A stretch of DNA of 12,827 nucleotides from Clostridium sp. CAG:413 (lineage in GTDB: Bacteria; Bacillota; Clostridia; Oscillospirales; Acutalibacteraceae): the NCBI GenBank assembly GCA_000431775.1, contig FR888176.1, positions 23,235 to 36,061 of the forward strand, written 5' to 3'. The notes below the pieces were generated by a model, which ran no database searches, had not been told where the DNA came from, and worked only from the letters and a program-made list of their open reading frames with translations. Both the position numbers and the translations under genes were made by a program. Shown here piece by piece: positions 1 through 7,650 of the stretch; position 1 is the stretch's first letter; each line of letters begins with the position of its first letter.

Positions 1-1
1 G

Positions 2-1729
2 CTGAGCGTCGTGGGCAGCGAGGCCGTGTGGTATTACACGATGAGGAGCCTCACCTACAGCGAGACCGGCGCGCTTGAGTATCTCTCCGGTCCCGCCTTT
101 TGGCCGTGGCAGTTGACTGGCTGCCTTGTGGGCTATTTCAGCCTGACGGACGTTAAATATATCGAGAGCCGCCTTGAGCTTGGCAAAAAGATCATCGAGC
201 GTGAGCTGGAGCTCGGCATGACGCCGGTGCAGCAGGCTTTTGCGGGCTATGTGCCGCAGTCGATAACCAAATTATTCGGCAGCGCAAAGCTCCGCATGGT
301 GCCGTCGTGGCGCAACTTCCCGTTTTCGTTCAGACTTGAGCCGACCGACCCCGTATTCAAGAAGCTCGCATTCGCTTTTCTCGAGAAACAGCGTCAGCTT
401 TTCGGCGCCCATCACTACTATGCCTGCGATCTCTTCCATGAGACCGAGCCGCTGCCTAAGAACATCAAGAACGACAGGCTTTGGAAGATGGGCAGAGCCT
501 TTGACACCATACTCAAGGATTTCGACCCCGAATCTGTTTGGGTCATGCGAAGCAGCTCCGTCAGGGAGCAGGTCGTCAGATCCGTGCCCCACGGCAGACT
601 GCTCATAATCGACTCCGATTCCTCTATGCATGGCGAGACCGAGGAATTTTGGGGGCATGATTTCATTCTCGGCACAGTCCACAGCCACGGCGACAGGAAT
701 TCGCTGCACGGCGATATCCGCGCCCTCGCCGCAAACCCGTATTCGCTCGTGAATGCCGAGAATTGCTGCGGCACGGGCATCTTCACCGAGGGACTTAATC
801 AAAACCCGCTTTACTACGACCTTGCCTTTAAGATGCTGACCGAGAGCGAAGCGATCGACCTTGACAAATGGCTCGCCGACTACGCCTATCGCCGCTACGG
901 CAGCCGTGAGAAATGCCTTGCCGATGCCGCCGCCCTGCTTGCGGAGAGCTGCTACGGCGCAAGCCCGGACGGCAAAGAGCCCGGCTCGGTGATATGCGCC
1001 AGGCCCGCCACCGACCTTAGGCATTCCGCCCCCGGCGACACGCTCGAGCCTTATTACAGCAACAAAACTCTCTTTGCCGCCGCCGAAGCGCTGCTCGGCT
1101 CATCAAACGCGTCAAAGGACGGCTATGTATACGACGTTTGCGACATAACAAGGCAGGTGCTCAGCAATCACGCCGCCGCCCTTTACAGACGGGCGATGTA
1201 CGGCTTCAACAATAAGGACGTCAACGCCTTTGAGCGCTCGTCAAACAGCTTCCTCAAGGTATGCTGCGAGCTGGACGAGCTGCTCCAGACAGTGCCCGAG
1301 CTGACGCTGCACGAGCATCTTAAAGAAGCCTCCGTTGCCGCTGTCAGCGACAAGGATAAGCAGAATTTTGAGCTGAATCTGCTCACTCAGATAACCCTTT
1401 GGGGGCCGATAAACAACACCGTCAACTATGACTACGCCTGCAAGGAATGGGGCGGGCTCATAGGCACATATTATGTCAAGCGCTGGCAGAGCTTCTTTGA
1501 GCGCCTTGCCTATGAATTCCCGAGGCGCGGCTCAAGATTCTCCACCACCACCCGCAAGCAGGTTGACGAGCGCAACATCTACCGCGGCAGTCAGTTCTAT
1601 AAAAACTATGCGGATTTCGAGAAAAAATGGCTCTCAACGACCAATCCCGAGCCGCCGACCGACGCCGACACCTTAAAGCTCGCCGCCGAGCTGCTCGCAA
1701 AATACAAAAAGGCAATATTTGAAGAATAA
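2..1729 (+). CDS. Alpha-N-acetylglucosaminidase, GH89 (NAGLU-like), 5'-partial
   Basis: GH89 enzymes hydrolyse terminal alpha-linked N-acetylglucosamine, as in human lysosomal NAGLU (heparan sulfate) and clostridial AgnC (gastric mucin). The frame is open to the left edge (L-S-V before the GTG at 11), and the visible part aligns with NAGLU from its mid-TIM barrel to the C-terminus, so roughly 170-200 N-terminal residues lie outside. Residues below are counted from the codon at 11. Landmarks: GPAF near 27-30, GMTPVQQAFAGYVPQ (69-83), SWRNF, then DLFHETEP (140-147) with Glu144 as the probable acid/base and GIFTEGLNQN (256-265) with Glu260 as the probable nucleophile. The C-terminal helical domain keeps TLWGP (462-466), DYACKEWGGL and YYVKRW. 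The loop equivalent to human HNFGGNHG reads HSHGDRNS, so this is a divergent member. No dockerin, CBM or anchor follows the catalytic part. Localisation cannot be judged without the N-terminus. Confidence 0.93.
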   Translation: MSVVGSEAVWYYTMRSLTYSETGALEYLSGPAFWPWQLTGCLVGYFSLTDVKYIESRLELGKKIIERELELGMTPVQQAFAGYVPQSITKLFGSAKLRMVPSWRNFPFSFRLEPTDPVFKKLAFAFLEKQRQLFGAHHYYACDLFHETEPLPKNIKNDRLWKMGRAFDTILKDFDPESVWVMRSSSVREQVVRSVPHGRLLIIDSDSSMHGETEEFWGHDFILGTVHSHGDRNSLHGDIRALAANPYSLVNAENCCGTGIFTEGLNQNPLYYDLAFKMLTESEAIDLDKWLADYAYRRYGSREKCLADAAALLAESCYGASPDGKEPGSVICARPATDLRHSAPGDTLEPYYSNKTLFAAAEALLGSSNASKDGYVYDVCDITRQVLSNHAAALYRRAMYGFNNKDVNAFERSSNSFLKVCCELDELLQTVPELTLHEHLKEASVAAVSDKDKQNFELNLLTQITLWGPINNTVNYDYACKEWGGLIGTYYVKRWQSFFERLAYEFPRRGSRFSTTTRKQVDERNIYRGSQFYKNYADFEKKWLSTTNPEPPTDADTLKLAAELLAKYKKAIFEE

Positions 1730-1744
1730 TAAGCCAAAGACAAG

Positions 1745-1772
1745 GCACCGTGTTCATGCACGGTGCTTTTTT
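1745..1772 (+). terminator. Intrinsic terminator of the GH89 gene
   Basis: Sixteen bases after the TAA stop, GCACCGTG (1745-1752) pairs perfectly with CACGGTGC (1759-1766) around the six-base loop TTCATG, followed at once by six T (1767-1772). This is a textbook rho-independent terminator for the + strand. The - strand reading has no T-run after the stem, so it serves the GH89 gene only. Confidence 0.92.
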
Positions 1773-1780
1773 GTATGCAG

Positions 1781-1809
1781 AAAGAGCCCCCTGCCGAGGC
1801 AGGGGGCTC
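1781..1809 (-). terminator. Probable terminator of the 1924-residue surface protein gene
   Basis: A perfect 12-bp inverted repeat, GAGCCCCCTGCC (1784-1795) and GGCAGGGGGCTC (1798-1809), lies about 20 bases beyond the stop codon of the - strand gene. On the - strand the stem is followed by TTTCT, a short and interrupted T-run. On the + strand it is followed by AGAAAC, which would not terminate. The very stable GC stem makes termination of the - strand transcript likely despite the weak tract. Confidence 0.75.
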
Positions 1810-1828
1810 AGAAACTGTGGAATCGGGA

Positions 1829-4800
1829 TTATTCGTACTCGATAAGGCCGGTCTCCTGATTGATAACGCCGATGACTATTGAATGGTCGCTGATGAGCGA
1901 GACATCCGTAGCATTGATGTAGTTATCCTTCTTGATGTTGGCGGCCTTGAATCTGTAAGACATGTAGGTGTCGCCCTTCTTGCTCCAGCGAGTTATCTGG
2001 AGAGATTCATCAGAAGCGATGGAGACGTCGGTGGCGTTAACGAGCGAGTCGCCGTTAAGATCGCCGTAGATAATGATGTAGAAGGTCTCAACAAGCTCGT
2101 TGGTGACGTTATCATAAACCTCAACCTTAGTGCCGGTGCCGGTGTAGTTCGAGGTGCCGGGGTTGCCGGCGGTGATCTCGATCCTGCCGTCGCCGAGAAC
2201 GTCGATGAACTGATCACGAAGCACTTCCTCGGTCAGCCTGGTCTTGAGGCCGTAGATGAACCACTCGCTGAAATCGCCCTCAGTAGCGGGATATACTCTG
2301 TCGGGAGTTACGCTGTTATCGGCGAGCTTCTCGATAGCGCCGTCTCTCTCAACGATAGTGGTCGAACCTGCCTTCGGGACAAGCTTGACAACTATTCTCT
2401 TGAAGGTGGCGTAGATCTTGAGGTCGTGAGCGGGCATCGTGATGCCGGGCTCAACAGCGTTGCCGTCCTCGTCGACCCAGCCGGTGAATACGAAGTAATC
2501 GATCGACGGATCTGCGGGGAACTCAACAGTGCTGCCGTAGGGGACGTTCTCCTTCTCATCATAGGTGAATTTCGGAGTGCTTGCGGTGATATCAGTGTGC
2601 GGGTCAACCATGTAGCTGTAGAAGGTCACGGTATACTGTGAAGCCTCCCAAACCGCTACGAAGTCAGCGCCGTCGGTGCCGATATTGCCGAAATCGGTGA
2701 TAACGGTATCGGGAGCGGCGGGATCGGCCCAGCCCTTGAACTCATAGCCCTCTCTGGTGGGCTCGGTCTCGGGAGCGGTTATCTTCTCACCGTAAGGAAC
2801 ATTCACGGTCTCGCTCTTCTCGCCGTTCGGGAATGCGCCCTCGCCGGCGTCGAAGTTTGCGGGATATTTATTCTTTGACCACTTAGCGGTAACGGTCACA
2901 TCGTTTGCGGGCATAACCGCGGGAAGCTGCGGATCCCAACCGTCGAAGCTGTAGCCTTCCTTGGTGGGCGGCGTAACAGCGTTTATGGTCTGGCCGTAGT
3001 AAACATCCTCTGAATGATACTCTTCGCCATCATTGATGTAGGTGAGCTTATACTGATTTCTGCTCAGATACGCCTTAAGAACGAGAGTGGGATCAACACT
3101 GATAACGCCTGAGAGCGTGCTCTTGGCGGTATCAAGAGTGAAGCCGGTGGGTACGGTGACCTTTGGAGCTCTTATCTCGCCGACAACGCCGTCATTGAAT
3201 TCAAATACGGAGGTCGGGGTGGTGGGATAAGTGCCGTCGGTGCCCATCTCGTATACCTCAAGGGTATAGCCGATATCGGTATTGGGCTGCCACTCTGCAG
3301 TGAACTCAAGATCCCTTGCGGGCATTACTCCGTAATCGGAAGGCTTCTTGCCGTCGGCGTCTTTCCAACCGAGGAACAGATAGCCGACCTTTGACGGATT
3401 GGCGGGAACGGGGATCGCATCGCCGAAGTCGACTGCGTCGTATTCCGTCTTGTCTTCGCCGTCAATATAAGTCACCTTATAGGTGTTCTTGGTGAACACA
3501 GCGTAAACGGTAAGATTCTCGGTAAGAGTTGCGGGGATGGTAACTTCGTCTGCGCCGTCGGGAGTTGCCGCCCAGTGTGAGAAGGTGTAGCCTTCCTTAA
3601 CGGGATCGGCGGGAGCGGTAACGGGTGCCTCATAATAGTAGCTCTCGGTATTGGAAACACCGTCAACTACGGTAGTGAGGGCATACTCGTTACGGCTGTA
3701 GTAAACAGCAAACTCAGTGCCGTAGGGAAGTATGGTGGTGGTGAGGACCGACTTCTCAGTGTCAACGGTGAAGTGCTCAATGGCCTCAGGAGTAATGGTA
3801 ACTTCAGTGCCGTTGATAGCCTCACCCATCTGAGTCCTGCTCGGAGTGTCGGGATAATTGCCGTCAACATCCATCATGTAGACCTTGACAAGATAGCTGA
3901 CATTGGCAGCCTTCCAGACTGCGATGAAGTCCTTACCCTCGATGCTGTCCATGATGCCGAGATTGTCAAGAACGGTCTCGCCGTCAAGCGACCAGCCTTC
4001 AAAGGTGTAACCGACCTTAGTGGGTGTGCCGTCGGGGGTGGCTATCGGATCGTCGAACTTAGTCGGGATCACTTTGTAAATGGGATCATCGCTCTTATCG
4101 GCAAGAAGATAGAATCTTGCGTCAAACGTATCCGCTTTAAACACTGCGTTAAGCACGATGTCGTTAGCGGGCATGGTCTCGGGAAGCTCGGCATCCCAGG
4201 CGATGAAGGTGTAGCCGACCTTACTGGGCTTGTCGCCGGTAGGAGTAGGCTTGGTGCCGTAGTCGAAGGATTCTCTTGTAAACTCTACGCCGTCAGCCAT
4301 ATAGATGACGTCATAGCTGTTAACATTCCACTGTGCCGTATAAACCGCATCAGCGGTAGCAACGGTAGCAACCGTCGGATTCCATCCGGCGAAGGTGTAA
4401 CCCTCTCTGACTACGTCAGCGGGAGCAGTGACTATAGCGCCGTGATAGAACTTAAGCTCGACGCTGTTATTGCCATTGACCTTACCGCCATTTCCGTCGA
4501 AAGTGATGTCATACCGGTTCCTCGCGTAGTAAACCTTGAGGACGGTGGAGCCGTCAGCCGCAACAGTGCCGGTAAGGACGCTGTTATCGGTGTCGACATA
4601 GAAGCCGTCAAGAACGGTGGTATCGGCAGTTACCGTAGAATCGGTGATGCCTGTCTTGTTGCTGACGGTCTTGGGAGTCTCGCTGTAGTTACCCGTGGTA
4701 TCCATCTCATAGATCTCAACCTTATAGGGAGTATCGTTTCTGGGTGACCAGGTAGCAACAAACTCAAGGTCGCTTGCGGGCATTGCAGAGGGAACGGAAG

Positions 4801-7603
4801 GAGTCCAGCCGCTGAAGATGTAGCCTTCCTTGGTGGGATCGTCGGGAGTGGTTATCGTCTCGCCGAACTTAACCTCGGACTCGTCATAGACGGTGCCGGC
4901 TGCCTTATCTTCCTCTGACTTATAGAATGTAGCCTTATAGGTGTTAGCCTCAAAGACTGCGTCGAATCTTACGTTCTCTGCGGGCATGGTGTCGGGCAGT
5001 GCCGGAGTCCAGCCAACAAAGGTGTAGCCCTCTTTTTCGGGCGGAGCGGGCTCGTCGATCTCAGTGCCGAACTCGGTGGGGATGGTATCGTAAACCACAC
5101 CGTCCGAATAGAATACGGCGTCATAGGTCTTGGGAGTCCAGGTCGCATAGTAGGTCACGGTCTCGGTGGTATCAAGATAGCCGAGGTCGGGAGTCCATCC
5201 TGCGAAGTCGCAGCCTTCCTTGGTGGGAGCCTCGGGAGCAACGACCATGGTGTCAAACTGAGTAGCGACATTCTTTGTGACAGAGCCGTCGGCAAATGCG
5301 CCGCCGTTAGCATCAAAGATTACGTCGTAGGTCTCGGCAATAAGGCCGAAGTAAAGCTTGACGGTATGAGCGGGAACGGTAGCACCCTCCGGGAGCAGAG
5401 TGGTGAGCGAGATATCCGTATATGCGGGTGACAGCTTATAGCCCTCGGGGACGACATATGCGGGAGGAGTGGCAACGATAGCGCTGCCGTACTCGGAATT
5501 CACGCTGCCGACGAACTCGAAGCCCGTCTTATCCGCTGCCGATACATAATAACGGGTATCATAGGTAGCGGTGGAGAATACTGCGTAATAAGTGGTATTC
5601 TCGGTCGGGTAAACCGCCGGGAATCCGGTGATCTCTTCAAATGTTGCATCCGAAGTCCAACCGACGAAGTGATTGCCTTCCTTGGTGGGATCTGCGGGGG
5701 CAACGAATGCGTCGCCTGCCGTGACGGTAACCGTCTCGTTGGCAGTCACGCCGTCATTATAAACGAAGGTGATGTCAACATTGTTGATCCACAGAGCTTT
5801 GAGGGTGATATCGTCATAGCCGAGCTCAGTCGGGATAGCGATAACATCATCAACGGTGGGATTCTCAACGCTTGCATCGACCCAGCCCATGAAGGTCGCG
5901 CCGTCTTTGCTGACCTCGGGAACGAGGGAAGCATCAACTGCGTCGCCGATGTTGGCGGTGATACCTGCGCCGGTGGGATAAACGAAGCTGTCGGAGCCGG
6001 TCGTAAATGCGCCGCCGTTAGCATCGAAGGTGATGGTACTGTAGGTGCAGACAGGATGCTTGTCGTCTATCTCAATATTGATGGTATGAGCATACATACC
6101 GATAGAATCATCAGCAAGGCCGCCATCGGTATTGATGGGGATGTTGACGAATGCAAACTGACGATCCTCGGTCTGGACAGTCTGCTCAACGAAGAAGAAG
6201 TTGCCCCAGCCGCTTGCGGAATCAAGCACGGTAAGGTCAAACTCCGCGAACCACTTGTCGCCGCTGAGCTTCTTACCGGTGGTCACTTCATACTTATACC
6301 ACATGGTGTAAGCGTTGTGAGTGTCGACGAAGTCCTGAGTAACATAGCCTTCTCTGACTATATCCTTAATCATTGAATTCGTCGCATTATTCAGCCTTGC
6401 GAACTGACCGCTCGCGCCGACTTTCGCCGCGGAGCTTTCGGGATCGCTGTTGAATACCACATCGTTTGACTGATTGACAACATAGTCATCAGTGAAGAAG
6501 GTGTTATCGTAGAACACAAGGATATCACCGGCGTTGGTGAAATAGTTGGTGTCTACATAAATTCTTGCCTTTACCTTCTCGCCGGGTTTAACTCTCTCGG
6601 TATAGATCCACTCGCCCGTTGCTTCGTCAAGCCTGAATATCTCGGTCTTGAAAGCGACGGTCTCATCGCCGGTGAACCTGCTGGTCCAAACGGCGACATA
6701 CTCGGTGTCCTCTGCCGGGAAAGCGTTAACGGTGGTAGCGTCGGTAGTGCCCTTGAGAGCCCAGCCGACGAAGGTCGACGCAAACTTCTGGGGAACGGGT
6801 GCGGTAAGCGCTGCACCGGCTTCGCCGCTGACAACGGCAGTTTCTTTGCCGTCGATGCGTCCGCCGTTTGCGTTAAAGGTAACGTTTACAAAATTGTTGT
6901 AAAGGGTTACGGGAACATCGCTGTAAGTGTAATTCGCTCTCCAATTCGCCATGCTGACGGCGCTTATAACCGTCTTGTTATACTGTGACTTACTGACGTT
7001 GATCTTACCGAAGGTAAAATCTGGGGTCAGGGTCGTCTCCTCAACCGCGAAGAAACGGCCTGTGCCGGAGGCGTCTTCCTTAACCTTGAGGTCGAATTCG
7101 CAGAACCACTGATTATCAGTGAAGCGCTGGCTCAAATTCTCAAGTCTGTAGGTGATGATAAAGAAATTGTTGGCTGCGGCAAAATCAGCGGTTATCCTGC
7201 CTGCGTTGACCATCTGGTCCGCCACTTTGGAAGCTGATTTTGAGCCGTAGAACTGGCCGCTGATCGAATATGGCGATGCCTGATAATAGGAATTAACAGC
7301 CAGGGGCTGGATGCTGGAAGTATAAGCATCCTCAAAGAAATCGTTGTTATAGAAGAACAACAATTCGCCGGCATTGGCAAAGTATGTTGTATTCAAGTAT
7401 ACTCTTGCCTTTACCGATTCGCCGCGCTTGACCTTTTCTGTTTCGGTCCATGTGCCGTTGACCTGTCTGAAGATCTTGGTTTTGATATTCAGATCAAAGC
7501 CGTCGTCGGTCGCTGCGTCCCATGCGGAGGCCGTAACCGTTATAGAGCCGAAAATCATCAAAAACGCCAGCGCTACAGCAACTAACCTTTTGATTTTTGT
7601 CAT
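1829..7603 (-). CDS. Giant secreted InlB B-repeat protein with cohesin-like modules and C-terminal dockerin
   Basis: Complete 1924-residue secreted protein. The ATG at 7603 is fixed by an AAGGAGG Shine-Dalgarno nine bases upstream and by the signal peptide it opens: KIKR, a hydrophobic core, then ASA|W with cleavage predicted after residue 27. Modules in order: two homologous cohesin-like blocks (about 36-238 and 314-518), each followed by an InlB B-type repeat; 14 recognisable InlB B-type units in all (beta-strand opener such as VTFNANGG, then a GYxFxGW hallmark and a closing AVW/AxF strand); one degenerate unit near 680-757; three MucBP-like modules (957-1028, 1235-1304, 1444-1515); a pre-dockerin module (1737-1845); and a dockerin (1847-1924). 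No LPXTG, SLH or C-terminal membrane segment is visible, so dockerin-mediated attachment to a cohesin at the cell surface is inferred. The tandem paralogue at 7749-12827 shares the C-terminal plan. InlB B-repeat proteins are usually extended surface stalks or adhesins; no ligand can be assigned. Confidence 0.93.
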   Translation of the reverse strand: MTKIKRLVAVALAFLMIFGSITVTASAWDAATDDGFDLNIKTKIFRQVNGTWTETEKVKRGESVKARVYLNTTYFANAGELLFFYNNDFFEDAYTSSIQPLAVNSYYQASPYSISGQFYGSKSASKVADQMVNAGRITADFAAANNFFIITYRLENLSQRFTDNQWFCEFDLKVKEDASGTGRFFAVEETTLTPDFTFGKINVSKSQYNKTVISAVSMANWRANYTYSDVPVTLYNNFVNVTFNANGGRIDGKETAVVSGEAGAALTAPVPQKFASTFVGWALKGTTDATTVNAFPAEDTEYVAVWTSRFTGDETVAFKTEIFRLDEATGEWIYTERVKPGEKVKARIYVDTNYFTNAGDILVFYDNTFFTDDYVVNQSNDVVFNSDPESSAAKVGASGQFARLNNATNSMIKDIVREGYVTQDFVDTHNAYTMWYKYEVTTGKKLSGDKWFAEFDLTVLDSASGWGNFFFVEQTVQTEDRQFAFVNIPINTDGGLADDSIGMYAHTINIEIDDKHPVCTYSTITFDANGGAFTTGSDSFVYPTGAGITANIGDAVDASLVPEVSKDGATFMGWVDASVENPTVDDVIAIPTELGYDDITLKALWINNVDITFVYNDGVTANETVTVTAGDAFVAPADPTKEGNHFVGWTSDATFEEITGFPAVYPTENTTYYAVFSTATYDTRYYVSAADKTGFEFVGSVNSEYGSAIVATPPAYVVPEGYKLSPAYTDISLTTLLPEGATVPAHTVKLYFGLIAETYDVIFDANGGAFADGSVTKNVATQFDTMVVAPEAPTKEGCDFAGWTPDLGYLDTTETVTYYATWTPKTYDAVFYSDGVVYDTIPTEFGTEIDEPAPPEKEGYTFVGWTPALPDTMPAENVRFDAVFEANTYKATFYKSEEDKAAGTVYDESEVKFGETITTPDDPTKEGYIFSGWTPSVPSAMPASDLEFVATWSPRNDTPYKVEIYEMDTTGNYSETPKTVSNKTGITDSTVTADTTVLDGFYVDTDNSVLTGTVAADGSTVLKVYYARNRYDITFDGNGGKVNGNNSVELKFYHGAIVTAPADVVREGYTFAGWNPTVATVATADAVYTAQWNVNSYDVIYMADGVEFTRESFDYGTKPTPTGDKPSKVGYTFIAWDAELPETMPANDIVLNAVFKADTFDARFYLLADKSDDPIYKVIPTKFDDPIATPDGTPTKVGYTFEGWSLDGETVLDNLGIMDSIEGKDFIAVWKAANVSYLVKVYMMDVDGNYPDTPSRTQMGEAINGTEVTITPEAIEHFTVDTEKSVLTTTILPYGTEFAVYYSRNEYALTTVVDGVSNTESYYYEAPVTAPADPVKEGYTFSHWAATPDGADEVTIPATLTENLTVYAVFTKNTYKVTYIDGEDKTEYDAVDFGDAIPVPANPSKVGYLFLGWKDADGKKPSDYGVMPARDLEFTAEWQPNTDIGYTLEVYEMGTDGTYPTTPTSVFEFNDGVVGEIRAPKVTVPTGFTLDTAKSTLSGVISVDPTLVLKAYLSRNQYKLTYINDGEEYHSEDVYYGQTINAVTPPTKEGYSFDGWDPQLPAVMPANDVTVTAKWSKNKYPANFDAGEGAFPNGEKSETVNVPYGEKITAPETEPTREGYEFKGWADPAAPDTVITDFGNIGTDGADFVAVWEASQYTVTFYSYMVDPHTDITASTPKFTYDEKENVPYGSTVEFPADPSIDYFVFTGWVDEDGNAVEPGITMPAHDLKIYATFKRIVVKLVPKAGSTTIVERDGAIEKLADNSVTPDRVYPATEGDFSEWFIYGLKTRLTEEVLRDQFIDVLGDGRIEITAGNPGTSNYTGTGTKVEVYDNVTNELVETFYIIIYGDLNGDSLVNATDVSIASDESLQITRWSKKGDTYMSYRFKAANIKKDNYINATDVSLISDHSIVIGVINQETGLIEYE
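1832..2065 (-). other. Dockerin module (type I-like), first giant protein
   Basis: Residues 1847-1924. The first calcium loop, DLNGDSLVNATD, has canonical ligands at loop positions 1, 3, 5, 9 and 12 (Asp1848, Asn1850, Asp1852, Asn1856, Asp1859). The second, NIKKDNYINATD, has Asn1889 at position 1 and Lys1891 at position 3, so it is degenerate. About 29 residues separate the two loops, against roughly 20 in classical dockerins. The helices after the loops read VSIASDESLQI and VSLISDHSIVI and lack the usual KRYxL pattern. The dockerin identity is clear from the duplicated loop-helix; the cohesin partner type is unknown. Confidence 0.82.
2069..2395 (-). other. Conserved pre-dockerin module, first giant protein
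   Basis: Residues 1737-1845, directly before the dockerin. It shares with the second giant protein the markers LVPKAGSTT, RD, IYGL, DVxGDG, GTGT, VEVYDNVT and LVETFY, ending in IIIYGDLNGD. It carries an insertion of about 25 residues (around 1756-1780) that the second protein lacks. Position and conservation resemble the X-modules that accompany some dockerins, but I do not recognise a named family. Confidence 0.6.
3059..3274 (-). repeat. MucBP-like module 3, first giant protein
   Basis: Residues 1444-1515: YTLEVYEMGTDGTYPTTPT, then GFTLDTAKSTLSG, ending in LKAYLSRN before the next InlB-type unit. Same plan as the modules at 3692-3901 and 4520-4735 and the one in the second giant protein. 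The assignment to a MucBP-like beta module rests on the pattern only. Confidence 0.55.
3692..3901 (-). repeat. MucBP-like module 2, first giant protein
   Basis: Residues 1235-1304: YLVKVYMMDVDGNYPDTPS, HFTVDTEKSVLTTTI and AVYYSRN. It separates two blocks of InlB-type units. Confidence 0.55.
4520..4735 (-). repeat. MucBP-like module 1, first giant protein
   Basis: Residues 957-1028: YKVEIYEMDTTGNYSETPK, GFYVDTDNSVLTGTV and LKVYYARN. The invariant skeleton across copies is a YxVEIY opener, a DGxY turn, a G-F-x-x-D-x-x-x-S-x-L segment and a Y-x-R-N close that leads straight into an InlB-type strand. Confidence 0.55.
6050..6664 (-). other. Cohesin-like module 2, first giant protein
   Basis: Residues 314-518, homologous to module 1: KTEIFR, VKPGEKVKARIYVDTNYF, NAGDILVFYDNTFF, then WFAEFDLTVLDSASG and NFFFVEQT. 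The V-K-P-G-E-x-V opener and the late aspartate- and glycine-rich strand pair resemble cohesin / carbohydrate-binding beta-sandwich folds. At about 200 residues it is longer than a classical cohesin (about 140), so the call is a fold-level guess. Confidence 0.5.
6890..7498 (-). other. Cohesin-like module 1, first giant protein
   Basis: Residues 36-238, just after the signal peptide: KTKIFR, VKRGESVKARVYLNTTYF, NAGELLFFYNNDFF, then WFCEFDLKVKEDASG and RFFAVEETTLTPDFTF. It clearly duplicates the module at 6050-6664, with an InlB-type repeat between the two. Being N-terminal, these would be the most exposed parts of a protein held by its C-terminal dockerin. Confidence 0.5.
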
Positions 7604-7612
7604 GAGAGAATT

Positions 7613-7620
7613 CCTCCTTG
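7613..7620 (-). promoter_or_regulatory. Strong ribosome binding site for the first giant gene
   Basis: On the - strand, CAAGGAGG lies nine bases before the ATG at 7603. It is a near-perfect anti-16S complement and fixes the start in a gene otherwise rich in internal Met codons. Confidence 0.9.
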
Positions 7621-7650
7621 TATTATGCCGACCTGAGGAGCAGATCGGAA

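Larger units (their letters stand above)
2396..6049 (-). repeat. InlB B-type repeat region with interspersed modules, first giant protein
   Basis: Protein-level repeats of about 58-85 residues, much more divergent than those of the second giant gene. Unit openers include YDVIFDANGG (759), YDAVFYSDGV (828), YKATFYKSEE (889), YDITFDGNGG (1031), YKVTYIDGED (1375) and YKLTYINDGE (1518). Each is followed by a PxxPTKEGYxFxGW-type segment and often an LPxTMPANDxxxxAxF close. This matches the Listeria-Bacteroides repeat (InlB B-repeat, beta-grasp-like) seen in bacterial surface proteins. Unit lengths vary, so this is an old, diversified array. Confidence 0.85.

Noticed and set aside
11..13. GTG at 11 as the start of the GH89 gene
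   Set aside because: The frame is open to the window edge and the homology to NAGLU begins mid-barrel, so the true start is outside the window.
272..1024. 250-codon open frame on the - strand
   Set aside because: Antisense to the conserved GH89 catalytic region, which covers both catalytic glutamates.
1883..2641. 252-codon open frame on the + strand over the dockerin end
   Set aside because: Shadow of the - strand gene. The dockerin and pre-dockerin motifs are on the - strand.
3773..4747. 324-codon open frame on the + strand
   Set aside because: Antisense to the InlB B-repeat region of the first giant gene, whose frame, signal peptide, domains and Shine-Dalgarno are unambiguous.
7621..7630. 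CATAAT as a -10 promoter box for the first giant gene
   Set aside because: It sits 4 bases from the Shine-Dalgarno, so transcription would start within the ribosome site, and the -35 hexamer matches at only three of six bases.
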